Below are positions 1-8,333 of a DNA stretch of 64,000 nt, one piece after another; position 1 is the first letter of the stretch, and each line of letters starts with the position of its first letter. The translations under genes and the position numbers were made by a program. The notes below the pieces were generated by a model that saw only the letters and a list, made by a program, of their open reading frames with translations, did not search any database and was not told the origin of the DNA. The DNA is taken from NCBI GenBank assembly GCA_038049695.1, contig CP142452.1, positions 36,258,501 to 36,322,500 of the forward strand, given 5' to 3'. The DNA is from Cinnamomum chago. Taxonomy: Eukaryota > Streptophyta > Magnoliopsida > Laurales > Lauraceae.

Positions 1-712
1 TATCAGAGTCCGGCATCTTTAGGATCCCTCCTCGCCGTTGTAAGTCTTCGCCTACCCTTCTTTCTTCTATTCTGAGGTCCCTCTAGGTTCTCCTCCTTCT
101 TTATTCCGTCTAGGGTTTCTGGTGCCTTCTCGATTCTCTGCCCCCTTTTCTCCCAGTCTTCTCATATTTAGATATGGGGATCTATAAGAGCTGGGTAGAT
201 ACTCCAGCGACTGCAATGGAGTTTAGGGCAAAGTACAAGATTACAGACGACATAAGGATTAGGCTAGACAACCTAGAGGACCCCTTTGATGGCCACTCCT
301 TCCGGGATAGCTAGATGTCGTTTCCGTTGGTGTCGATAGTCGAGGGCGGAGTCAGGTTTCCTGTGCACCTCCTTCTTAGGATCTGCCTGAGCAAGTGGAG
401 TCTCTACCCTTGCTAATTGATGCCAAACAGCTTCAAAATCATCATGGGAGTAGCCGAGCTGAATAGAATTCTAGGTATTGGTCTCGGTGTCCACGACATT
501 GAGGACTCCTATGACCTATGTAAGCCTGAGGGGGAACATACACATTATCTCCAAGTTAAGGCAAAAAGAGTGTCTTTTGTCCAGGACTAGGAGGATTCAT
601 ATAAATATGCCGGGATGATCGGTTGTTTGTCTCAGGCAACTGAGAACGAGGCGAGGCTGAAACCGATTCGAGAGGGCGTACAAGATCCCTCGTTGCCTCG
701 GGGCTCCCCCAA

Positions 713-788
713 GTAAATATCGAACTTCTGAGCTTTTCATACTGCTTTTTCCTGCTTTTGCCGACCTGACTCTCTGTTTTCTGTTTAG
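713..788 (+). other. Putative intron 1 of the antisense ORF
   Basis: It has a GTAAAT donor and a pyrimidine-rich tract ending CTGTTTAG. It is 76 bp long, at the short end for plant introns. It lies where the conserved N-terminal domain ends. This is predicted by eye only. Confidence 0.45.
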
Positions 789-1543
789 GTGTTAGCTAGA
801 GGCGACAAGAAGCGAAGCGAGCGGGGTGGAAGAAGAGTAACGCCTGGTTCGACGCCGTTTACCGATACAAGGGCCATGAGGTCGGGCCACTTAGGTGTTG
901 CTCGGCTACGAACCAAGGTACCACTCCTTTTATCAAAATGAGAGAGGGCGAGCCGTCGAGGAGTTCGGAACCGGTACTAGCCTTGACCCACGTTGACCGC
1001 CAAGAGACATCGGGCGCTGAAGCCTCAATCCCGCATTCTGATTCGGGGGAAGCTGAGCTTGAGAGAGTTATTGAATCATACGCCTCCCCGAGCTCGAAAA
1101 GGAGAACAAGGGACATGGCACTGAGACCTCCTCTGGTGATCAAAGATCTGAATTCCCTCGTCTTTGGTGGTCGAACTGCTTCAGCCAAAACGGGCCCGTC
1201 CACTGAGGTTGTTGACAATCCTGTCCCGACCTCCGAAGTCCGGCAGGAGGAGCAGGGTCAATGGGAAGAAGAGACCCGACCGGAGAAAAGGGCCAAGGTC
1301 GAGAGCCCGTCTGGAGACATTCCCAGCAGTATCGCGACGCCCTAACTTCCCAGGCCAGCAGTATGGAGACCAAACTTTATGATTGAACCCGGGAGGCCAT
1401 TGACGGTGGAGGATCGGATGTGGAGGAATCCCAACGTGATTGCAACTCTGGCCCATGCCTGCACCTTGCCAAAGGATATGGCGAGGCACAGGGAGGCTGA
1501 AGATGTCCAGCTGGTGGCGTGGAATATGCAGTCAGCTCTCTCG

Positions 1544-1644
1544 GTAAGATTCAGTTTTTTCATGAGTTTTTCCACTTCGTCTTGGTCGTTGTGTCTTGAC
1601 AATCGTCGTGTCTTGACAATCTATCTCCTTTTCAAGTGCTGCAG
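1544..1644 (+). other. Putative intron 2 of the antisense ORF
   Basis: The donor GTAAGA follows codons for MQSALS. The stretch is T-rich and the acceptor GCAG at 1641-1644 continues in frame into RTQVQLERSRH. Using the earlier AG at 1635-1636 would give an early stop, so the later acceptor is preferred. It contains a short direct repeat (GTGTCTTGACAATC twice). Confidence 0.5.
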
Positions 1645-2202
1645 AGAACCCAAGTCCAGCTAGAAAGGTCTCGGCACACCAGAATTCGGATTGCGAAGCT
1701 GGAGGAGGAGAAGTGGGCCCTCCAAGCAGTTCTAGAGGAAAATAAACGGAGGGAGGAGGAGTGGGAGGCGACTGTCCGGGCTATCATAACTGAGCTCGAA
1801 ACGGTGAGGGTTAAGGCTGAGGAGCAGAAACAGCTTGCCGCTGAGCTCAAGAAGCAGAAGGAGGATGCTGAGGACAAGCTTAAGACCAAGGTTGACTCTG
1901 CTTACGAAGAGGGGGCGGAAGCGGCTTCACATTTATTTGAGGCTCAAGTTGTGAATCTGAGCCAGACGATTTGGGAGCTAGGGTGGAGAGGTGCTCTGAA
2001 AGAGACTGGAGTCTCTGAAGATCATCAATTATTCAAGAATCCACCTAAGTTCCAACCCCCAGAGACGGAACCGAGTCGAGCTCCTTCTCCTAAAGTTCCT
2101 CCCGTGTCGACCGAAATTCCTCCTGAGTCGACTGCGTCTGAAGCCGAGAAAGGGAACGCCGAGCCCGAAACTGAGACCGGGGACGTCGAAGCTGTCCCTT
2201 GA

Positions 2203-2439
2203 ACCTTTTGATGTATTTCTTTTTACACTTTTTGATGTAATGTAAATTGTAACCTTTGCAATAGTGAATACAATCACCTTTTCACATCTTGTCCTCAAAT
2301 ATATGAGTTCGGTGTAAGAATATAATAACTGAGCTCGGTTCAACAACCAGAAATGTTAAATAATCACGAGGTATACAACCTTGGTTCCATAACCAGAAGG
2401 AAGTTAGCTTTAATCGAACTCGGTTTAAAAACCAGAATT
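2203..2439. other. Non-coding stretch after the antisense ORF
   Basis: AT-rich sequence just 3' of the antisense ORF stop, with repeated TTTTGATGTA words that could belong to its 3' UTR or polyadenylation region. The first degenerate units of the adjoining tandem repeat begin near its right end (AACTCGGTT, ACCAGAA words). No gene is seen. Confidence 0.5.
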
Positions 2440-3310
2440 CTAGTATGGTTGGTTCCATAACCAAACTAGGATAGTCGTTGAGTTCTGTAACTCAGCATTT
2501 TGCATGGCTGATTCCATAACCGAGCCGAAGTCACCGAGATATAACAAGGTGTTTTATGTAGCCGGTTCTGCAACTGAACTGGACCTGGTGCCGAGTTCCA
2601 TAACTTGGCATTTGGTATGGCTGGTTCCATAACCGAGCCAAAGACACCGAGTTCTACAACAAGGTGTTAATATAGTTGATTCTATAACTGAACTGGAGCA
2701 TAAGCCGAGTTCCGTAACATGACATTTTGGATAGCTGGTTCCGTAACCGAGCTGAAGCCACCGAGTTCTACAACATAGTGCTTAATATAGCTGGTTCCAT
2801 AACCGAGCTGGAGTATGCGCCGAGTTCCGTAACTTGGCATTTTGGATAGCTGGTTCCGTAACCGAGCTGAAGCCACCGAGTTCTACAGCATGGTGCTTAA
2901 TATAGCTGGCTCCATAATCGAGCTGGAGTATACGTCGAGTTTCGTAACTTGGTATTTTTGTAGAGCTAGTTCCATAACCGAGCTGGAATATACGCCGAGT
3001 TCTGTAACTTGGCGATTTGGATAAATGGTTCCATAACCGAGCTGGAATATACGCCGAGTTCTGTAACTTGGCGATTTGGAAAACTGGTCCCATAACCGAG
3101 CTGGAATATACGCCGAGTTCTGTAACTTGGCGATTTGGAAAACTGGTCCCATAACCGAGCTGGAATATACGCCAAGTTCTGTAACTTGGCAATTTGGATA
3201 GCTGGTTCCATAACCGCGCTGGAATATGGGCCGAGTTCTGTAACTTGGCGATTTGGATAGCTGGTTCCATAACCGAGTTGTGGCCACCGAGTTTCGTAAC
3301 AAGGCGCTGA
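2440..3310. repeat. About 59-bp tandem repeat block inside the Tat element
   Basis: Roughly fifteen head-to-tail units built around GGTTCCATAACCGAGC and GCCGAGTTCTGTAACTTGG. From about 2440 to 2930 two diverged unit types alternate (one with CACCGAGTTCTACAAC, one with CGCCGAGTTCCGTAAC), a dimer of about 118 bp. From about 2930 to 3290 only the second type remains and neighbouring copies are almost identical, with a clean 59-bp period. Short minus-strand reading frames here (for example PSYRTRRIFQLGYGTS repeated) are by-products of the repeat. Tandem repeats in the 3' untranslated part of Tat elements are known and can seed satellites. Confidence 0.92.
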
Positions 3311-3392
3311 TTGAAAGCAACAAAGTATATCCTTCCACAAGAATTCACTTTTATTGATTTCAAAAATTGAGTACAATTTAGAAATAGTATTT

Positions 3393-3801
3393 CTTAAAAT
3401 GCGTGGCGTTCCACGGTCGTGGTAGCTCTTTACCATCCATGCTTTCTAGCCTGTAAGCTGATTTCCCAGCTGCCGAGGTCAATTTGAATGGTCCGTGCCA
3501 GTTCAGTGCCAGCTTGCCTTCATTGAGATTTTTGTCTGCTGGAAGCGTCTTCTTCAAGACCAGTTCTTCTCCAACTAAAAAACTTCCTTTCTTTGACTCT
3601 TTGATTGTATCCTCTGGCTAACTGCTGCTGATAGGAAGCCAAGCGGACAGCTGCTGCATCCCTTCTTTCCTTAGCTAGGTCAAGTTCTCGGGTTAGGTTC
3701 ACTTCGTTTTGACCCTGGTCGAAAGGTTCTGACCTCAGGGTTGGAAGACCGACATCGAGGGGGATAACAACTTCCATTCCATAGGTGAGGGAGAAGGGCA
3801 T
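3393..3801 (-). pseudogene. Integrase C-terminal region and end of Tat pol
   Basis: The 3801-3520 frame reads MPFSLTYGMEVVIPLDVGLP and continues with NEVNLTRELDLAKERRDAAA, the usual C-terminal part of Tat integrases. The frame then breaks; another frame at about 3480-3393 reads SAYRLESMDGKELPRPWNAT, the usual end of pol, just before a TAA. A TAG at about 3805 separates it from the catalytic core upstream. It belongs to the same ancient gene as 3856-4599. Confidence 0.8.
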
Positions 3802-3855
3802 TGCCTAAGTGGAATGCCTTGGAGTAGTTTTATACGTCCAAAGGACATTGGGAAG

Positions 3856-4599
3856 CTATTCCATCCATCTCCCCCTAGCCCTGTCGAGTCTCTTTTTGAG
3901 TCCATCGAGCACCACTTTGTTCCCGATCTCCGCCTGACCGTTGCTTTGTGGATAAGCAGGAATCGAGTAATAGTTCCCGATGCCGAGCTTTTGACAAAAG
4001 TTCTTGAAGAAATTGGAGTCGAACTGCGTTCTGTTGTCCGAGACTAAGGCACGTGGTACTCCAAATCTTGTGATGATATTCCTCCATATGAAGTTTTTTG
4101 TATTGTGCTCAGAGATGGAAGATAGTCCTTCTGCTTCTATCCATTTGGTGAAATAATCAGCAGCTACTATTAGCCACCTCTTATTCCCTGGTGCTAGGTG
4201 GAATGGTCCGACGATGTCGAGGCCCCATTGAGCAAAGGGCCATGGGCTGGAGAGTGGGCTCAGGTCTTGTGCTGGTTGGTGGAGAGAATGTGAGAACTTT
4301 TGACATTTTTCGCACTTCCTGACATAGAGCTGAGGCCACCAGTAACCTTGGCTGATAGCTCGGTAGGCTAATGACCGACCTCCAATGTGACTTCCACAGA
4401 TTCCTTCATGGACTTCGTAGAGGAAATCTTCGACTTTGCTGGGGTGAACGCACTGGAGGTAAGGTCTAGTAAAAGATTTTCTATAAAGTTTGTCATCCGG
4501 AGATAGCCAAAACCGAGCTGCTCTCAGTCTGATCTTGTGAGCTTCATTTCTATCTTCAGGGAGCTGGTCATCGTTTAGGTATGCTATGACTTGATCCAT
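3856..4599 (-). pseudogene. Tat integrase: zinc finger and catalytic core
   Basis: Integrase joins the cDNA copy to host DNA. The N-terminal part shows the HHCC zinc finger (histidines in VHEGICGSH, cysteines in RKCEKCQK). The core carries the three acidic positions: GLDIVGPF, LVSDNRTQF and the E in PQSNGQAE. The usual glycine after SDN is arginine here, so activity is doubtful even in this open stretch. The 247-codon frame continues upstream from the RNase H region and breaks at about 3856 before the C-terminal part. Confidence 0.9.
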
Positions 4600-4639
4600 C
4601 CAGCTTGGGCCGAGATCGGCGCACAGAACCTGCCAAGGT

Positions 4640-5110
4640 GGTTGAAGCTCTATACTTGGTTTTTCTAGTGTTTCTACCTCAACGGTTCTTTTCTTCCTGG
4701 CCTTGACAGAATAGGCTAGGTTGGCAAGAGCATCAGCACGGGAGTTAGAGTCTCTGCCGATCTGTTTGACTTCGGCTTTCTGGAATTAGGAGAGGAGCTG
4801 CTTTGCGTGTGTCAAGTAGGCTGTCATCCTTTCATCTCGGGCTTGGTAGTCTCCGCTCAGGTGGTTCGTCACCAGCTGAGAGTTGCTGAAGACCACCAGC
4901 CCCCAGGATTTTAGCGCTACTGAGCCTTGCGATCATTGCTTCGTACTTGGCTTCGTTATTGGATGCTTTGAAGTCGAGGGTCAAGGCTTGCTCGACGACA
5001 GGCCATTCTGGAGATTGTAGCACAATGCCGGCGCCAGCCCTTTGGGAGGTTGAGGATCTGTCGACGAAGACTTTCCATGTCGAATCAAAGGACTGCTTTC
5101 AAGATCAATC
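4640..5110 (-). pseudogene. Second (archaeal-type) RNase H of the Tat element
   Basis: The frame 5023-4832 with its upstream extension reads WKVFVDRSSTSQRAGAGIVL then DFKASNNEAKYEAMIARL. After a frameshift near 4860, GRDSNSRADALANLAYSV follows with the last acidic residue. A stop (TAA) lies near 4788. Domain order RT-RNase H, then this domain, then integrase is typical of the Tat lineage and supports that assignment. Confidence 0.78.
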
Positions 5111-5113
5111 TTG

Positions 5114-5628
5114 TTATGTTTCGGTAACCTCATCATCCTTATTGCCCCTCAGTTCGGTATCGAGCGGTAAAGGTGTCGAACTAGGAGAGGTGAATTCTAC
5201 AATGAAATCAGCCAAAACTTGAGCTTTCATCGTCGTTCTGGGTTGATATTGGATATCATATTGGCCCAGTTCGACAGCCCATCTTAAAATCCTTCCAGAG
5301 AAGTCCGCCTTTCTGAAAAGGGACTTAAGTGGATGTTCTGTAACAACCACTATTGTGTACGTCTGGAAGTAATGAGAGAGTTTGCAAGAAGCACTGATGA
5401 GTGCTAATGCAAGTTTCTCAAGTGGAAGGTACCTGGTTTCGGCGTCAAGCAGGATCTTACTCATATAGTATATAGGTTGTTGGTGCTTGCCTTCTTCTTT
5501 GACTAGTACCAAGCTCACTGCATGATCCAAGACGGCCAGATAGAGAAAAAGTAGCTCGCCCTGTTTCAGTGTAGACAATAGGGGTGGTGAAGATAAGTAG
5601 GCTGTGAGTTCCTGCAGAGCTCTGTCGC
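5114..5628 (-). pseudogene. Tat RT C-terminus and first RNase H, cut by the Athila insertion
   Basis: Minus-strand reading begins at the insertion point with DRALQELTAYLSSPPLL, continues through LVLVKEEGKHQQPIYYMSK and DAETRYLPLEKLALAL (RNase H) and ends ILRWAVELGQYDIQYQPRT. The other half of this coding region resumes at 12786. The first 5 bases, GTCGC at 5624-5628, are one copy of the target-site duplication. Confidence 0.88.
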
Positions 5629-6407
5629 TGACCAATCCTAAAGCAGGGTTGCAAATATAATTTATTCTCCGCTATTATCTCTACTTGAAAAAGCAAAGAT
5701 GTTAACCGAGTATCGTATCCACTGGGACAAAAAGGCTAAGTTGTGTTGTTTCCTAAATTCCTAAACTAATCCTAGTAGAAGACAAAGTTTTGATTATTTA
5801 ACTAATCCTATTAGAAGGCAAAGTGTTGGTTTGATGAGTTTTGATTTCTAAATTAACAAATTAAAAGGCCAGGGTTGATTCAATCAGAGAAAAGATCTAA
5901 GGGTACGAATCCACTCTAACCTCGTACAATGGCAAGTATAGATCTAGGGTTTCACTATCAACGCTATAGAGACTCGTCCTGGTTACAAACCTTCAGAGTC
6001 AACAAATAAGAGATGTGGATGTAAATCGGGGCATAACCTATCTCTATGGCATAGATTATCCTACATCTAACAAACGCATTCATTCAAGCATCATTATATG
6101 ACTTGGCATTCAAATCTACAAGATTAAAATACCAAAGAAAGAGATATTGCATTACTAAAATCCAATCAATGGATTAACATCTTGTCATATAATCAAAAGT
6201 GTTTAAAATAAAACCCTAAACCTATACATCACCATAAACAAGAGATTAGGGCTTCATCGCAACCCAAAGATAAAGGTTTAGTTACGCATGGAAGACGATT
6301 GGCGAAGAATCTCTGATGAAATCCCCATTGACGCGCTTCCAAAAGCTCCAAAACCTTGCTCCAGACCTTCCCCCAAGATGTGTATATCCCCAAAAATGAG
6401 TTTGGGC

Positions 6408-6420
6408 TCTTATTTATAAG
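6408..6420 (-). promoter_or_regulatory. Possible LTR TATA box
   Basis: CTTATAAATAAGAG on the minus strand, in the expected transcription direction. The same motif is in the other LTR at 12137-12148, where it would drive the element. Confidence 0.5.
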
Positions 6421-6473
6421 TTTTGGGATGAAAAACCTCTTCAAAGCGCGCATGTGACGGACTCTCATACGGT

Positions 6474-6493
6474 CCGGGCGTCCGGACGCCCGG
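6474..6493. repeat. Perfect 20-bp GC-rich palindrome in the LTR
   Basis: CCGGGCGTCCGGACGCCCGG equals its own reverse complement. A second imperfect copy of the same word (CCGGGCGTCCAGACGCC) lies about 50 bp away. Both recur in the other LTR (12202-12221). They lie just downstream of the TATA box in element direction, so they could fold in the RNA leader. Confidence 0.85.
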
Positions 6494-7057
6494 AGGCAGT
6501 GGCTTTCGGGTTTTTTTCCTGTAGCCGGGCGTCCAGACGCCAGGACACAGTATGCACTGGTCATCACAGCAAACTTCCCGAACTCATATCTCCGTCGATA
6601 TAGCTCCGATTTATACAATCTTGGACTCCATGGATATCTATTCGAAAAGAGCTTTCCAACGGTATGTAGATTATACTAATCCGACACTCGAATTGAAAGT
6701 TATGACCATTTAAAGTTGTTGCCCCTGAAAATTCAGAGAATAATGATGCAATTAAAAGAACTTCCATGTTGGCATGCTATGGGGTGAGTGGGACCCATGT
6801 TGGACGTCCAAGGAATGTTTGGACTCTTGCTTTGCTTTCTTATTTGAGTTTCTTCCCATATTTGGCGCGCTTTCTTACTTGCAACTCCGGTTTGTAATGC
6901 TTTGTGAGATTTCTTCCATTTTAGCTCTGAATTTCGCTCCTTGCATCTGTAGTACCTACAAACAATAAAATAACATAATTAAGCTAATTAATCTCTTTCG
7001 ACGGTATAACCAAGTCCTCATTAAGGGGCCTAAAATGTATCTTTTAGGCTCTCATCA

Positions 7058-7070
7058 CACCCCCCAACTT
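7058..7070 (-). promoter_or_regulatory. Polypurine tract of the Athila-type element
   Basis: The minus strand reads AAGTTGGGGGGTG directly against the 3' LTR start TGATGAG. This is the normal site for priming the plus-strand cDNA. Confidence 0.85.
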
Positions 7071-8333
7071 ACACTTTGCTAGACCTCGAGCAAAGCTAAA
7101 ACAAAAGAAAGACTAAATAAGGTCACTTTCGTAAGGAGCACAACTGCACTTAGCATGTGCAGCAAGCCTTTAAACCTCTAAGTTTCCCCTAGAGGACGAG
7201 TTATAGTCTCGTGAGGGTTTGCAGTGAATTTACCCACAAAATTCCTAAAACATAAAAGAAACACAGGGAGAATTTTCCACCAAGGTATATACGAACATCG
7301 GATATTCCTGATTTTGGGGTTTTTCAATACACAACTCAAATGTGGTTCACAAATCCTATCTTTTGGTCAGAAATCCTCAAAATCATGCTGGAAAAATTGA
7401 TCGTGCACAGTGAAAATTGTGTATATATAGAAGCATGAAAGCATAAAACGATCCACTAACAATTTCCGTGAAAACACATCTTGTTTTTTCAAAATGCTGG
7501 GCCACCGAACCTTAGTAAAAGTTAACATGATTCCTCTCAAAGCATTTGTGGTGGCTTTCACACTATTGTTTTTCAAAGGACGTGACAACACTATTTTGAT
7601 TGTTTTTCTTTTATTTTCCTTTTTTTTTTTTAAAGAAATGACTGTGCAGTGCCTAGATCCCTTAAGCTTTCTAATTAACCCATGTAACAAGCATTCAGCC
7701 AATGACTCCCAAAACAGATGTCTTTAGGGCACTAGGTATGGCAATACCCCTATGGGCTTACTGGCTCGGGTTAAAAAGGCTACGAGCCCAAACTAGTCAC
7801 AACTTCTTCTTTTTTTAATACGGTCCCCAACAATAGGCAACCCTTTCCATATGTCCGACTTAAGTATAATCGAGGGTCAGCTTTCCATCACAACTGTTCT
7901 GAAGTTTTCACTAGTATGAGAATCATAGTTTCACATTTCAAATTGTCTATATAATACGTGTTAAGTGAGAGATCAATAATTCAACAATTTCTCAAAAACT
8001 CTTTCCTAAAACAAGATAGTGAACCATTTTTCTCTTTTTCCTCACAAAAAGTTCCAAAAACAGGGTATCTTCGTTTCATAAAAACCCGGTTAGAAATCTT
8101 CTGAACGACTAGCAAAACTAGCAAAAAAAAACTCTTTTTTTTTTTTAGAATACCAAAGGAAAAGACGACAAGTAAAAAGAACTAAAAACTGCTAAAAACG
8201 TCTCATAGACTACTCCAAAGGTTAATACCCCACCCCCAAACTTAACCTAACATTGTCCACAATGTTAAAAACAAAATAAAAGATAAAGGACAATGAAAGT
8301 AAAGGAAAAGGAGGGATATCACCTGGGTACCGC
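7071..8333. other. Non-coding interior of the Athila-type element
   Basis: About 1.26 kb between the end of the gag-pro frame and the polypurine tract. It is A/T-rich with poly-T runs (7620-7632, 8132-8146) and no recognisable coding sequence. In autonomous Athila elements RT, RNase H and integrase precede such a region; here they are deleted. Confidence 0.7.

Larger units (their letters stand above)
174..2202 (+). pseudogene. Antisense extra ORF (putative gypsy-type/Transposase_28-like domain) of the Tat element, broken
   Basis: It runs opposite to gag-pol. From the ATG at 174 one frame continues to about 712, interrupted by stops at 312-314, 414-416 and 588-590. Between the stops it reads like the plant 'putative gypsy type transposon' domain (EGGVRFPVHLLLRICL, MPNSFKIIMG, GVHDIEDSYDLCK). 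A likely intron lies at 713-788 (GTAAAT...TTTAG). The next exon has a low-complexity acidic part (938-1345), then shifts frame. A second likely intron, 1544-1644 (GTAAG...GCAG), joins in frame to a coiled-coil exon rich in E, K and R (1645-2202) ending in a proline-rich tail. Function is unknown in the literature I recall. I assign the family from memory of its pattern. Confidence 0.72.
5629..7057 (-). repeat. 3' LTR of the Athila-type element
   Basis: It reads TGACCAATCC...CTCTCATCA on the plus strand and is the same length as the other LTR. It contains a possible TATA box (about 6408-6420, minus) and a perfect 20-bp palindrome at 6474-6493. An open frame at 6229-6618 (minus) is kept in both LTRs but shows no known domain and is probably not a gene. 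Confidence 0.95.

Noticed and set aside
2440..3310. CRISPR-like repeat array
   Set aside because: The repeats are directly adjacent with no unique spacers, and this is a plant nuclear sequence.
2782..3436. Overlapping 151-193-codon minus-strand frames
   Set aside because: They are translations of the 59-bp tandem repeat; the period is close to a multiple of three, so stops are avoided by chance.
6229..6618. 129-codon frame conserved in both LTRs
   Set aside because: Conservation follows from the LTRs being recent copies of each other. It spans the TATA box and palindromes and has no domain.
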